DNA of 64,000 bases from SIG587 sp045544035 (GCA_045544035.1 JAZPYE010000017.1:149616-213615), one strand, 5' to 3'; positions 9,007 through 18,027 are shown, numbered from the stretch's first letter. The notes: a model not told the origin generated them from the letters alone. Numbers and translations are program-made.

Positions 9007-9588
9007 TTATTTGCCTCCTATTCCCGCAAAGCCGAGGAAGGAGAGGGAAACAATGGCCGCCGCAATAAGGGTAATTGGCAGACCCTTAAGACCCTCGGGA
9101 ATGTCGGCTTCATCAAGTTTTTCTCTGACCCCTGCGAAAATGACCATCGCAAGCAGGAAACCTAGTCCTGCGGAAAGGGCATTTACAAGGGATTCAAGGA
9201 AGGTGAGCTCCTTTGTGAAATTGAGAATTGTAATACCCAAAACTGCGCAGTTGGTGGTGATAAGAGGTAGGTAAATACCAAGTGCCGAGTAAAGGGGAGG
9301 GGAGAATTTCTTAATTGCAATTTCCAAAAGCTGAACAATGGCGGCAATTATAAGAATAAATACAATGGTTTGAAGATAGGCAAGACCGCCAGGCACTAAA
9401 ATGTAGGCGTAAATGGGATATGTAGCGGCGGTGGCAATAAGCATAACCGCTGTAACTGCTACACCCATTGAGGCCGCAGTAGGTACCTTTTTAGAAACGC
9501 CGAGGAAGGGACAAATACCGAGGAATTTTGACAAAATCATATTCTCGGTGAGAAGTCCTGCAAGCAAAATGGAAATAAAATTACTCAT
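9007..9588 (-). CDS. rnfA: Rnf complex subunit A, membrane protein
   Basis: A 193-residue, six-helix membrane subunit paired with RnfE in the core of the Rnf complex. Typical motifs are ENMILSKFLGICPFLGVS near the N-terminus and the Cys-containing TNCAVLGITILN; these half-membrane Cys sites hold an intramembrane iron-sulfur cluster in characterised Rnf/Nqr complexes. It overlaps rnfE by eight bases, with GGAGG inside the rnfE end, indicating translational coupling. Confidence 0.94.
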   Translation of the reverse strand: MSNFISILLAGLLTENMILSKFLGICPFLGVSKKVPTAASMGVAVTAVMLIATAATYPIYAYILVPGGLAYLQTIVFILIIAAIVQLLEIAIKKFSPPLYSALGIYLPLITTNCAVLGITILNFTKELTFLESLVNALSAGLGFLLAMVIFAGVREKLDEADIPEGLKGLPITLIAAAIVSLSFLGFAGIGGK

Positions 9589-10324
9589 TACCGCTTACCT
9601 CCTCGCTGTTTTTTGTTTCTTCGGTGTTGGTTTCGGCCTTTTGTGGCTCAACTTCACTGCAATCTTCACCGCAGGCACTACAGTTTCCGGGGCAACCGCC
9701 ACAACCTAAGCTTTTAACGGGCTTTTTGCCCATGGCAGTGGCAAGCTTATTGGAAACGGCAACCAAAATGCCGAACACAAAGAAGCCGCCGGGGGGCAAA
9801 ATCATAACAATCATGGGGTCAATAAATGATGATGTGATGGGCAGACCGAAAACCGAGCCTGCGCCGATAAGTTCTCTTATTGCGCCCATAAGGGTGATAA
9901 CTGCAGTAAAGCCAACGCCCATTCCAATGCCATCTAAAATGCTGGGTAAAACGGGATTTTTGCAGGCAAACATTTCAGCACGGGCCAAAATGATGCAGTT
10001 AACAACGATAAGCGGCAGGTAAATGCCGAGAGCGGCATCAATATCGGGTAAAAATGCTTTAACAAGCATTTGGATAATTGTAACAAAGCTTGCAATAATG
10101 GTGATGAAGGCGGGAATTCTAACCTTGTCGGGAATGACATTTCGAAGCAGGGAAATAACAAGGTTTGAACCAACGAGAACAAGTGTTGCCGCAACACCCA
10201 TTCCAATGCCGTTAATGGCGGCGGTGGTGATTGCCAGGGTGGGGCAGGTGCCGAGCACCAGGCGCAAAACAGGGTTTTCCTTAATGAGACCATTGGTGAA
10301 ATATTTAAGGTTTTTATTACTCAT
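9581..10324 (-). CDS. rnfE: Rnf complex subunit E with Cys-rich C-terminal tail
   Basis: Membrane partner of RnfA. The 247-residue protein carries GLIKENPVLRLVLGTCP and VNCIILARAE, matching the Cys sites of RnfA in mirrored topology. After the last helix (about residue 192) it continues with a hydrophilic tail of about 50 residues holding Cys pairs (CGGCPGNCSACGEDC) and then a Glu/Asn-rich end. That Cys tail is not needed for the RnfE fold and could bind metal or act in redox contact; this is inference. Starts eight bases inside rnfG. Confidence 0.92.
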   Translation of the reverse strand: MSNKNLKYFTNGLIKENPVLRLVLGTCPTLAITTAAINGIGMGVAATLVLVGSNLVISLLRNVIPDKVRIPAFITIIASFVTIIQMLVKAFLPDIDAALGIYLPLIVVNCIILARAEMFACKNPVLPSILDGIGMGVGFTAVITLMGAIRELIGAGSVFGLPITSSFIDPMIVMILPPGGFFVFGILVAVSNKLATAMGKKPVKSLGCGGCPGNCSACGEDCSEVEPQKAETNTEETKNSEEVSGNE

Positions 10325-10940
10325 TTTTGGTTCCCTCCTGTTCTGATGCTACCGAAACAGCGGCATCACCAAAATTGTCACTGTAAAGGGTAAGCGCCTC
10401 ATTAACGGCTTTTGTTACAGCCCTTGAAGAAATGGTTGCACCCGTTACAGCGTTAATTTCATTATTTGTGGCATTTGCACCGTTTTTAACAACGGTTATT
10501 TCACCTGATAAGCCTAAAAACTGTGAGTAAAAGCCTTCTTTAGTAACATTTTGTCCGAGTCCTGGTGTTTCATCAGATGCCGAAAGAATGGAAACGGCAA
10601 GAATTTTTCCTGCAGGGTCAACGGCGGTCATAACACTAATGTCGCCGCCATAGCCCGCCCCGCTTGTTACAAAGATATAACCTGCAACGGCACCGTTTTT
10701 TTCGGCTGTGTATATTTCCTTGCCTTCGGTTTTTGTGTAATCCTCAGCAGGAAGCACCTCCTGCATTGCGGCAATCTTTGTTTCTTCCTCTAATTTTGTA
10801 ATTTGACCTGCGGTTAAAAGGTTTGTAACACCTAAAAGAAGGGTTGCCACAAGGCAGATGATAAAAAGAGTTGCGCTGGGAACAATAATTTCTTTATTTT
10901 TCTTAATAAAATCAACAATTAAATCCCAAATTTTACGCAT
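10317..10940 (-). CDS. rnfG: Rnf complex subunit G, covalent FMN protein
   Basis: One N-terminal membrane helix followed by an extracytoplasmic FMN-binding domain. The Thr in VTGATISS near residue 170 is the expected site of phosphoester-linked FMN in RnfG/NqrC proteins. The 207-residue length is normal. It overlaps rnfD by eight bases and rnfE by eight, in the standard Firmicute order C-D-G-E-A-B. Confidence 0.93.
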   Translation of the reverse strand: MRKIWDLIVDFIKKNKEIIVPSATLFIICLVATLLLGVTNLLTAGQITKLEEETKIAAMQEVLPAEDYTKTEGKEIYTAEKNGAVAGYIFVTSGAGYGGDISVMTAVDPAGKILAVSILSASDETPGLGQNVTKEGFYSQFLGLSGEITVVKNGANATNNEINAVTGATISSRAVTKAVNEALTLYSDNFGDAAVSVASEQEGTKNE

Positions 10941-11853
10941 TTTTGTTGTCCTCCCATCCGAAAGGTTTGAAAGAGGGCAAACGGTTTATGTGAGGGGTCA
11001 AAATATTCATAATAAGAATGGAGTATGAAACACCCTCGGGCAGGGAAGCAAATTCCCTTATTATAACGGTGAGAATACCGCAACTAACACCGAAAATAGC
11101 CATTCCCCAAGGAGTTTTGGGCGTGGTAACATAGTCGGTTGCCATAAATATTGCGCCAAGGAGCAATCCACCCGATAAAATGCAGGTTAAAGGATTTCCG
11201 CCAAGGCACAGGGTAAAGAGTGCGGCGGAACCGATGAAGCACAAGGGGATGATGGGGGAAATAATGCGGCGCACAAGCAAATAAGCGAAGCCGATAAGCA
11301 GCATAAGTGCGCTGGTTTCACCAATTGAGCCCGCGTGGGTGCCTAAAAACAGTTCCTTAAGGGTGTAGGCGGCAGGTTCGGATGCAAGTGGGGTTGCACT
11401 GCTGACAACATCAGAAAATGGGGGATGAAAGGTTGTCATAGCGGCGGGGAAAGAAACCAGCAAAACAATTCTCGCAGTAATTGCAGGGTTTGCAAAGTTT
11501 TGACCAAGACCGCCAAACATCTCTTTAACAACAATAATGGCTATTGCGCTACCGATAATTCCCATCCAAACGGGGAGCCTAGGCGGCAGGTTAAGGGCTA
11601 AAAGAAGTCCTGTGACAACGGCACTTAAATCCCCAATGGTGTAGGGCTTTTTCAATATAAGGCACCACAAAAATTCGCTGAGCACAGCGGCCAAAACACA
11701 AGAAACGATTAAAAGTGCCGCTGAAAGGCCAAAAAGTATAACACCGAAAACAGTGGCGGGTGCAAGGGCAATTATAACATCAAGCATAATATCCCTTGTG
11801 GAAACCTCGCTTCTAATGTGAGGGGAGGAGGAAACAACTAGCTTTTTATTCAT
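10933..11853 (-). CDS. rnfD: Rnf complex subunit D, membrane flavin protein
   Basis: A 306-residue polytopic subunit. The Thr in VVSSATPLAS corresponds to the covalent FMN attachment site of RnfD/NqrB proteins, and GGLGQNFANPAITARI is a strongly conserved family stretch. The N-terminus (SSPHIRS) is also typical. It overlaps the rnfC stop through ATGA, so translation is coupled. Confidence 0.93.
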   Translation of the reverse strand: MNKKLVVSSSPHIRSEVSTRDIMLDVIIALAPATVFGVILFGLSAALLIVSCVLAAVLSEFLWCLILKKPYTIGDLSAVVTGLLLALNLPPRLPVWMGIIGSAIAIIVVKEMFGGLGQNFANPAITARIVLLVSFPAAMTTFHPPFSDVVSSATPLASEPAAYTLKELFLGTHAGSIGETSALMLLIGFAYLLVRRIISPIIPLCFIGSAALFTLCLGGNPLTCILSGGLLLGAIFMATDYVTTPKTPWGMAIFGVSCGILTVIIREFASLPEGVSYSILIMNILTPHINRLPSFKPFGWEDNKNA

Positions 11854-13190
11854 TTTGCATTCCTCCTCATTTCGTTTTTAGCAATTCGCATTGCCTGCAC
11901 AAGTTCTCTCTTTGCAGGGCAAACAAAAGAACAGCAGCCGCATTCCATGCAGTAGCTCACATTCATTTTCAAAAATAAATCGGCATCAAGCTTTTTTCTT
12001 GAAACCTTTGCCTCAACTGCTGCAGGGGTTAAGTTCATAGGACAGGCGGCAATGCAACGACCACATTTAATACAGGCTGTGGAAATATGGGGCTTCTTTT
12101 CCTTAAAGCACAAAATTGCATTGTTGGGTTTTGCAATAACAACATCGGTTGAAACAATTGCATTGCCCATCATAGGACCGCCCAAAACAATTTTGTCAGG
12201 CTCCTGGGTAAAGCCGCCGCAGAACTGAATAATTTCCTCGGCAGAGGTTCCAATGGGCACAAGAACATTACAGGGATTTTTAATTACATCACCATCAACC
12301 GTGATGCGTTTTGTAACAAGGGGCATACCTGTTCTAATATATTTTGAAAGTGCGGAAATACTTGTAATGTTCATTACAATGCAGCCAACGTCGCTTGGGA
12401 GCTTGCCAAGGGGAAGCTTTCTTTTTGTTGTGCTGTAAATGAGCACCTTTTCAGCGCCCTGAGGATAACGGGATTTAAGGCGCATAACCTTAACCTCATC
12501 TTCGGCATCATATTTTTCCGAAGCAATTTCGGCAAGTTTTTTAAGTGCCTTCGGTTTGTTGTCCTCAACACCGATAATAACCTTTTTAAGGCCTAAAATT
12601 CGCTTAACAAGGTAAATACCATTCAAAATATCTTCGGCGTTTTCCATACACTCTCTATAATCGGCAGTGATGTAAGGCTCACACTCGGCACCATTGATGA
12701 TAAGAGTGTCAAGCTCAACGCCTGGGCGTTTAGTAAGTTTAACATGGGCAGGGAAGCCTGCGCCGCCAAGGCCAACGAGACCGCACTCCCTTGCCGCCTT
12801 AACAAGTTCTTCTTCGGTTTCAACCTTAACGGGGGCAATTTGGGGGTCGGGCTCCATAAGACCATCAGATTCAATGAACACCATTTTAACGGGTTTTCCG
12901 TTTGCGGGAATAACATCGGCAATTTTTGTAACGGTTCCGGAAACACTTGAATGTACGGGTGCGCAAACCAGTTTTTCACTATCTCCGATTTTTGTTCCAA
13001 CGAAAACCTTGTCACCTGCTTTAACGGTAGGCTCACAGGGAACACCAATGTGCTGTTGAAGGGGGATTGCTACGCTTTTAGGTGGTGGCATAATAATTGT
13101 TTCAAATTCAGCTGTGCCTTTAAAATGGGGTAGCGTTGCGCCACCTAAAGACCTGCCGACACTATGTAAAATAGTCTCTTTTTTGTCCAC
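11850..13190 (-). CDS. rnfC: Rnf complex subunit C, NADH-binding iron-sulfur protein
   Basis: Peripheral subunit that exchanges electrons with NAD(H). The 446 residues contain the N-terminal barrel, the nucleotide/FMN-binding Rossmann segment GLVGLGGAGFPAHVKL, and two C-terminal [4Fe-4S] motifs (CIKCGRCIAACPMNL and CMECGCCSFVCPAKREL). It starts at GTG with GGAGG seven bases upstream. First gene of the rnf operon, behind a sigma-A promoter in the gap shared with the divergent oad operon. Confidence 0.94.
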   Translation of the reverse strand: MDKKETILHSVGRSLGGATLPHFKGTAEFETIIMPPPKSVAIPLQQHIGVPCEPTVKAGDKVFVGTKIGDSEKLVCAPVHSSVSGTVTKIADVIPANGKPVKMVFIESDGLMEPDPQIAPVKVETEEELVKAARECGLVGLGGAGFPAHVKLTKRPGVELDTLIINGAECEPYITADYRECMENAEDILNGIYLVKRILGLKKVIIGVEDNKPKALKKLAEIASEKYDAEDEVKVMRLKSRYPQGAEKVLIYSTTKRKLPLGKLPSDVGCIVMNITSISALSKYIRTGMPLVTKRITVDGDVIKNPCNVLVPIGTSAEEIIQFCGGFTQEPDKIVLGGPMMGNAIVSTDVVIAKPNNAILCFKEKKPHISTACIKCGRCIAACPMNLTPAAVEAKVSRKKLDADLFLKMNVSYCMECGCCSFVCPAKRELVQAMRIAKNEMRRNAK

Positions 13191-13220
13191 ACATATTCCT
13201 CCTTATAGTAATACTAACAT

Positions 13221-13249
13221 ATTATACAATATATAGCGCTTATTTTCAA
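13221..13249 (-). promoter_or_regulatory. Sigma-A promoter of the rnf operon
   Basis: Minus strand TTGAAA (13244-13249), 17-base spacer, TATAAT (13221-13226), about 30 bases before the rnfC GTG. Confidence 0.8.
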
Positions 13250-13309
13250 GAGTTTATTTATAATATAACTATATATAATTAAATTTTTACATTATTTTAC
13301 AAAAACATA

Positions 13310-13338
13310 TTGATAATTTTTTTAGATTATAGTATAAT
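13310..13338 (+). promoter_or_regulatory. Sigma-A promoter of the oxaloacetate decarboxylase operon
   Basis: TTGATA (13310-13315), 17-base spacer, TATAAT (13333-13338), about 70 bases before oadG. The two promoters in this 219-base gap point away from each other and their -35 boxes are about 60 bases apart. Confidence 0.8.
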
Positions 13339-13409
13339 AACTTTGATTTAGGCTTTTTGCACTAAAATATAAAAAAATAATATATTTTTCGGGAAGGAGC
13401 GAAAAAAAT

Positions 13410-13709
13410 ATGGGAGAAGTTTCCATTGCATTTGTTTGTGCGCTGGGAATCAGCACCGTTTTTATCGGTCTTATTTGCATTGTTCTGCTTTGCAAGGTTA
13501 TAGGCCTTATTTGCGGTCAATCATCAAGCGCCAAAGAGACAAGTTCACAGCAGCCTAAAGCGGCAGGTGCACCTGCAACAGTTAATAACACTGCAAAAGA
13601 TGTTAACATTAACCGTGGTGAGATTGTTGCAGCAATATCTGCAGCCATTGCTGAGGAACTCGGAACTAAGGTAACGGGTATTAAAATTGTATCAATTAAA
13701 AAAATTTAA
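13410..13709 (+). CDS. oadG: Na+-pumping decarboxylase gamma subunit
   Basis: Small single-span anchor subunit of the oxaloacetate decarboxylase Na+ pump. The 99 residues begin with one long hydrophobic helix (about residues 5-32), then a Ser/Ala/Pro-rich linker and a short C-terminal segment containing EIVAAISAAIAEELG, typical of OadG. It has a strong GGAAGGAG ribosome site. It leads an operon gamma, biotin carrier, beta, carboxyltransferase. Confidence 0.87.
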   Translation: MGEVSIAFVCALGISTVFIGLICIVLLCKVIGLICGQSSSAKETSSQQPKAAGAPATVNNTAKDVNINRGEIVAAISAAIAEELGTKVTGIKIVSIKKI

Positions 13710-13720
13710 AGGTGATAAAA

Positions 13721-14077
13721 ATGAAAAAATATAATGTTAATGTAAACGGAACAAATTATGAAGTAGTTATTGAAGAAGCAAACGGCGCTGAAATTGCAGC
13801 CGCTCCCACAGCAGCTCCTGTTACTGCCACCGCTCCTGCACCCGCAGCAGCACCTGCAGCAGGTGGAGAAACCGTTACTAGCCCCATGCCCGGCAATATT
13901 CTTGCTGTTAATGTAACAGTTGGTAAGGCGGTTAAGAAGGGCGATGTTCTTATGGTGCTTGAAGCAATGAAGATGGAGAACGAAATTATGTCCCCCGTTG
14001 ATGGCACCGTAAATGCAGTTAATGTTTCCAAGGGTGCATCTGTTGAAACCGGAACCGTTCTTTGCACAATTGCTTAG
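13721..14077 (+). CDS. Biotin carboxyl carrier subunit of the decarboxylase
   Basis: Carries CO2 on biotin between the carboxyltransferase and the membrane beta subunit. The 118 residues have an N-terminal YNVNVNGTNYEVV segment, an Ala/Pro/Thr-rich flexible hinge (about residues 30-50), and a biotinyl domain with the biotinylation site EAMKMEN. The ATG follows AAAGGTG; an in-frame GTG inside that ribosome site is unlikely to be the start. In many OadA proteins this domain is fused to the carboxyltransferase; here it is separate, as in glutaconyl-CoA or methylmalonyl-CoA decarboxylases. Confidence 0.92.
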   Translation: MKKYNVNVNGTNYEVVIEEANGAEIAAAPTAAPVTATAPAPAAAPAAGGETVTSPMPGNILAVNVTVGKAVKKGDVLMVLEAMKMENEIMSPVDGTVNAVNVSKGASVETGTVLCTIA

Positions 14078-14101
14078 ATTTTCTTTTTTGGTGAATAGGC
14101 T

Positions 14102-15406
14102 ATGTTAGAACAAATTATGAATTTTATCAGGCAAATGGGATTTTATTTGCTTGGTGCGAACTTTTTAAATGACACAACCGTTTTTAACGAGCTTCTCGGC
14201 AGAGATGTTGTTATTGCTGCAGGCTGGAAAAGCCTTGTTATGATTCTTGTATCATTGCTTCTCCTTTGGCTTGCTATTAAAAAACAGTTTGAACCCCTGC
14301 TTTTAATCGGTATCGCCTTTGGTATGCTCCTAACCAACCTTCCCGGCGCAGGAATGTACAGTGGCGACCTTTGGACCGAATTTATGACCAAGGGTTCGGA
14401 TTATTATCACGATTATGGCTTTATCCTTGCAAACGGTGGACTTTTGGATATTTTATATATAGGTGTTAAAACCTGTGTTTATCCTTGCCTTATCTTTATC
14501 GGCATCGGTGCTATGACCGATTTCAGTCCGCTTATTTCTAATCCTAAGAGCCTGCTTCTCGGCGCAGCCGCACAAATTGGTATTTTTGCCACCTTCGTGG
14601 GCACTCGCCTTATCGGTTTCACCGGTGATGAAGCTGCTTCAATCGGTATCATTGGTGGCGCTGATGGTCCTACTGCAATTTTCGTAACAACACAGCTTGC
14701 TCCTCATTTGCTTGGCGCAATTGCTGTTGCGGCTTATTCTTACATGGCGCTGGTTCCCGTAATTCAGCCCCCTATTATGAAGCTGCTCACAACCAAGAAA
14801 GAACGCCAGATTGTTATGAAGCCTTTGCGCTCCGTTTCAAAAACCGAAAAGATTATTTTCCCCATTGCGGTTACAATTTTTGTTTCTCTCCTCGTTCCCT
14901 CGGCAACTCCCCTTGTAGGTTGCCTAATGCTTGGCAACCTTTGGAAGGAATCTGGCGTTGCAGAGCGACTTTGTAAAACTGCTCAAAACGAGCTGATGAA
15001 CATTGTAACCATTTTCCTTGGAATTTCGGTTGGCGCAACTGCAACAGCTTCAACCTTCCTGCAAACGAACAGAGATACCGTTATTAATCTCGGCGGCAAC
15101 GAAATCACCCTGCTGCGTCTTCCCACAATTGAAATCATTGTGATGGGTGTTGTGGCATTCGGCGTTGCAACTGCCTGTGGTGTTATCTTTGCAAAGGTTA
15201 TGAACCTGTTTACAAAGAATAAAATTAATCCTCTCATCGGCTCTGCCGGTGTTTCGGCAGTTCCCATGGCGGCCCGCGTTTCACAAATGGTCGGTCAAAA
15301 GGAAAATCCCTCAAACTTCTTGCTTATGCACGCAATGGGTCCCAATGTTGCAGGTGTTATTGGCTCTGCAATCGCGGCTGGTGTGCTTATAGCATTATTT
15401 GGTTAA
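14102..15406 (+). CDS. oadB: Na+-pumping oxaloacetate decarboxylase beta subunit
   Basis: Membrane subunit that decarboxylates carboxybiotin and exports Na+. The 434 residues form many membrane helices and contain GIGAMTDFSPLISNP, the signature IGGADGPTAIFV with the Na+-site Asp, and YSYMALVPVIQPPIMKLLTT. It lies 24 bases after the biotin carrier and 14 before oadA. It is about 50 residues longer at the N-terminus than the second beta subunit at 30096-31250. Confidence 0.93.
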   Translation: MLEQIMNFIRQMGFYLLGANFLNDTTVFNELLGRDVVIAAGWKSLVMILVSLLLLWLAIKKQFEPLLLIGIAFGMLLTNLPGAGMYSGDLWTEFMTKGSDYYHDYGFILANGGLLDILYIGVKTCVYPCLIFIGIGAMTDFSPLISNPKSLLLGAAAQIGIFATFVGTRLIGFTGDEAASIGIIGGADGPTAIFVTTQLAPHLLGAIAVAAYSYMALVPVIQPPIMKLLTTKKERQIVMKPLRSVSKTEKIIFPIAVTIFVSLLVPSATPLVGCLMLGNLWKESGVAERLCKTAQNELMNIVTIFLGISVGATATASTFLQTNRDTVINLGGNEITLLRLPTIEIIVMGVVAFGVATACGVIFAKVMNLFTKNKINPLIGSAGVSAVPMAARVSQMVGQKENPSNFLLMHAMGPNVAGVIGSAIAAGVLIALFG

Positions 15407-15420
15407 GGAGAAATTTTTAA

Positions 15421-16833
15421 ATGGCTAAATTAAACATTACAGATACTATTTTGCGTGATGCCCACCAGTCACAGGCGGCAACACGTATGCGCATTGACGA
15501 TATGCTTCCTGCCCTTGAAAAGCTTGACAAAATCGGCTACTGGTCGGTTGAATGCTGGGGCGGCGCTACCTTTGATGTTTGTATGCGCTTTTTAAATGAA
15601 GACCCCTGGGAGCGCCTTCGTAAAATCAGAAAGGCAATGCCCAACACAAAGCTTCAAATGCTTCTTCGCGGTCAGAATCTGCTTGGCTACAAGCACTATT
15701 CCGATGATGTTGTTGATGCTTTTGTTAAGAAGTCCATTGAAAACGGTATTGATGTTATTCGTATTTTTGATGCCCTTAATGACACTAGAAATATGAGAGC
15801 CGCAATGGAGGCCTGCAAAAAGTATGGCGGCATCTGTGAAGCAGGTATGAGCTATACAATAAGCCCTGTTCATAACGAGGAATATTTCGTTAACCTTGCA
15901 AAAGAGCTTGAAAAAATGGGCGCAGATGTTATCTGCATTAAGGATATGGCAAACCTGTTGCTTCCCTATGATGCTTATTCTCTTGTTAAAAAGCTTAAGG
16001 AGAATGTTAAGGTTCCCATTCACCTTCACACCCACAATACAACCGGTACCGGTGATATGACCTATTTAATGGCAGCTCAAGCAGGTGTTGACATTGTTGA
16101 CACCGCTCTTTCACCCTTGGCTAACGGCACTGCAAACCCTGCAACCGAAGCACTTGTTGCAACTTTACAGGGCACCGAGCGCGACACAGGTCTTGACCTT
16201 AACGCTCTGGCCGAGGTTGCCGCACACTTTAGAACCGTTGCCGATAAAATGAAGGCAGAGGGTATTCTTGACCCCAAGGTGCTAAGTGTTGACACCAAAA
16301 CCCTTATTTACCAGGTTCCCGGCGGTATGCTTTCCAACATGATTTCACAGCTCAAACAGGCTGGAAAAGAGGATAAATATTACGATGTTCTTGCCGAGGT
16401 TCCAAGGGTTCGTGAGGACTTCGGTTTCCCTCCCCTTGTAACACCTACCAGCCAAATTGTGGGCACACAGGCTGTTATGAATGTTATTTCAGGCGAACGT
16501 TATAAAATGGTTCCCAAAGAATCAAAGGGTCTTCTTCGCGGTGAGTATGGTAAGCTTCCCGGCACCGTTAACGAGGAAGTCAGAAAGAAGGCAATCGGCG
16601 ATGATGAGGTTATCACCTGCCGCCCTGCAGATAAATTGGAGCCTGAGTTTGAAAAGTATCGCATTGAGGCAGGCGACCTTGCAAGATGCGATGAGGATGT
16701 TCTCTCTTATGCTCTGTTCCCGCAGGTTGCTTCAAAATTCTTGGCCGAAAAATATGCCGAGAAAAAGGAACCCGCAGCCGATGAAAACGCTGTTCGCACT
16801 TTGTATGTTCAGGATTTATCGGGCAATTTCTAA
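15421..16833 (+). CDS. oadA: Oxaloacetate decarboxylase carboxyltransferase subunit
   Basis: Removes the carboxyl group of oxaloacetate and passes it to biotin. A 470-residue TIM-barrel HMGL-like protein with TILRDAHQS (metal-binding Asp), WGGATFDVCMRF, ICIKDMANLLLP (the barrel Lys) and HLHTHNTTGTG (metal-binding His pair), followed by the conserved PYC/OADA C-terminal domain. No biotin domain is fused. The substrate assignment follows from the OadA/PycB-type barrel, since methylmalonyl- and glutaconyl-CoA enzymes use a crotonase-fold carboxyltransferase instead. Last gene of the operon, before a strong terminator. Confidence 0.93.
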   Translation: MAKLNITDTILRDAHQSQAATRMRIDDMLPALEKLDKIGYWSVECWGGATFDVCMRFLNEDPWERLRKIRKAMPNTKLQMLLRGQNLLGYKHYSDDVVDAFVKKSIENGIDVIRIFDALNDTRNMRAAMEACKKYGGICEAGMSYTISPVHNEEYFVNLAKELEKMGADVICIKDMANLLLPYDAYSLVKKLKENVKVPIHLHTHNTTGTGDMTYLMAAQAGVDIVDTALSPLANGTANPATEALVATLQGTERDTGLDLNALAEVAAHFRTVADKMKAEGILDPKVLSVDTKTLIYQVPGGMLSNMISQLKQAGKEDKYYDVLAEVPRVREDFGFPPLVTPTSQIVGTQAVMNVISGERYKMVPKESKGLLRGEYGKLPGTVNEEVRKKAIGDDEVITCRPADKLEPEFEKYRIEAGDLARCDEDVLSYALFPQVASKFLAEKYAEKKEPAADENAVRTLYVQDLSGNF

Positions 16834-16839
16834 ATTTAA

Positions 16840-16866
16840 AAAGGGCGCAAATGCGCCCTTTTTTGC
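16840..16866 (+). terminator. Terminator of the oad operon
   Basis: AAAGGGCGCA and TGCGCCCTTT form a perfect 10-base stem with a two-base core, followed by a T run, directly after oadA. Confidence 0.9.
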
Positions 16867-16885
16867 TACATATTAAGGTGATATA

Positions 16886-17803
16886 ATGTCAAAAAACCTA
16901 AAAGGCAATTTAATTTTGCTTATAGCCGCAATAATTTGGGGCCTTGCCTTTGTGGCGCAGGATAAAGCGGCAGATACAGTGCCACCCTTTGCTATAAATG
17001 CTGTAAGGTCTTACATAGGCTTCTTGTTTTTAATTCCCGTTTGCGCCATTCTTAGCCGTAAAAGGGGAGAGAGGCTTGTTCCCGAAACCAAAGAGGGCAG
17101 GAAAAATCTAGCCCTGGCAGGTATTCTTTGCGGTGTAATGCTAACCATTTCCGCAAATTTACAGCAGTTTGGAATTTCATCCTACCCCGACAGCGCTGCG
17201 GCATCGGCAAGAAGCGGATTTATAACGGCGATGTATGTTGTGCTGGTGCCGGTGTTTGGTTTGTTTTTAAAGAAAAAAACAAGGCTTAATGTGTGGCTGG
17301 CTGTGGCTCTCTCAGTTCTCGGGCTTTACCTTTTGTGTCTATCTGGCGGACTTTATAAACTGTACGGCGGCGACATTGTTGTTTTCGGTTGTGCAATTTC
17401 CTTTGCCGTTCACATTATGTGCGTTGACCATTTTGCAAGCAGTGTTGATGGCGTTAAGCTTTCCTGCATTCAGTTTTTTGTTTGTGGAACGCTATCGATG
17501 GTTTTGATGTTTATATTTGAAAAGCCAACCCTTTTTGGAATTATGGCAGCAATGCCATACCTTTTGTTTATCGGCATTATGTCCAGTGGCGTGGCATACA
17601 CTTTACAAATAATCGGTCAGCAATATTCCAAAAATCCTACGGTTGCTTCAATTATAATGAGTCTCGAATCGGTCTTTGCCGCCCTTGGCGGAATGCTTTT
17701 TGGCGAGGTTTTGTCTTTAAGAGAGGCGCTTGGCTGTTTAGTTATGTTTGCGGCAATCGTGCTTTCACAAATTGATTTTAAAAAGAAAAAGCGTTTTCGG
17801 TAA
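16886..17803 (+). CDS. EamA-family (DMT) transporter
   Basis: A 305-residue inner-membrane transporter with about ten hydrophobic helices in two repeated EamA halves. The N-terminal AAIIWGLAFVAQ and the C-terminal SLESVFAALGGMLFGE are characteristic of the two repeats. Substrate cannot be deduced; relatives export amino acids or metabolites. AAGGTG precedes the ATG. Stands alone between terminators. Confidence 0.85.
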   Translation: MSKNLKGNLILLIAAIIWGLAFVAQDKAADTVPPFAINAVRSYIGFLFLIPVCAILSRKRGERLVPETKEGRKNLALAGILCGVMLTISANLQQFGISSYPDSAAASARSGFITAMYVVLVPVFGLFLKKKTRLNVWLAVALSVLGLYLLCLSGGLYKLYGGDIVVFGCAISFAVHIMCVDHFASSVDGVKLSCIQFFVCGTLSMVLMFIFEKPTLFGIMAAMPYLLFIGIMSSGVAYTLQIIGQQYSKNPTVASIIMSLESVFAALGGMLFGEVLSLREALGCLVMFAAIVLSQIDFKKKKRFR

Positions 17804-17823
17804 ATCCGAAAACGCTTGTTTTT
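17789..17823. terminator. Bidirectional terminator after the EamA gene
   Basis: AAGCGTTTTCGG and CCGAAAACGCTT make a 12-base stem whose loop contains the EamA stop codon; T and A tracts flank it. Also serves the convergent rpmB. Confidence 0.88.
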
Positions 17824-17838
17824 CTTTCGCAACTTAAA

Positions 17839-18027
17839 TTAGATAGCGCGGGTAACCTTGCCTGAACGAAGGCAACGGGTGCAGGCATGAATACGACGAG
17901 GTGAACCGTCTATAATTGCCTTAACCTTTTTTACATTGGGCTTCCAGGTTCTGTTAGAACGTCTGTGTGAGTGGGAAACCTTAATACCAAAAGCAATCTC
18001 TTTATTGCAGATATCACATTTTGCCAT
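17839..18027 (-). CDS. rpmB: 50S ribosomal protein L28
   Basis: Structural protein of the large ribosomal subunit, 62 residues. Features of L28 are MAKCDICNKE at the start, HSHRRSNRTWKPN, and the second Cys pair in ACTRCLRSGKV, which makes a four-Cys zinc-type variant. The ATG at 18027 has AAGGAGGTG nine bases upstream; longer upstream readings lack a ribosome site and are not part of L28. Confidence 0.96.
   Translation of the reverse strand: MAKCDICNKEIAFGIKVSHSHRRSNRTWKPNVKKVKAIIDGSPRRIHACTRCLRSGKVTRAI

Noticed and set aside
8384..13060. Open frames in other phases across the rnf operon
   Set aside because: Shadows of rnfA-G; no ribosome sites, and all six rnf genes are intact with family motifs.
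15421..16833. Methylmalonyl-CoA or glutaconyl-CoA decarboxylase carboxyltransferase
   Set aside because: The protein is an HMGL-type TIM barrel with TILRDAHQS and HLHTHNT, as in OadA/PycB, not a crotonase-fold carboxyltransferase.
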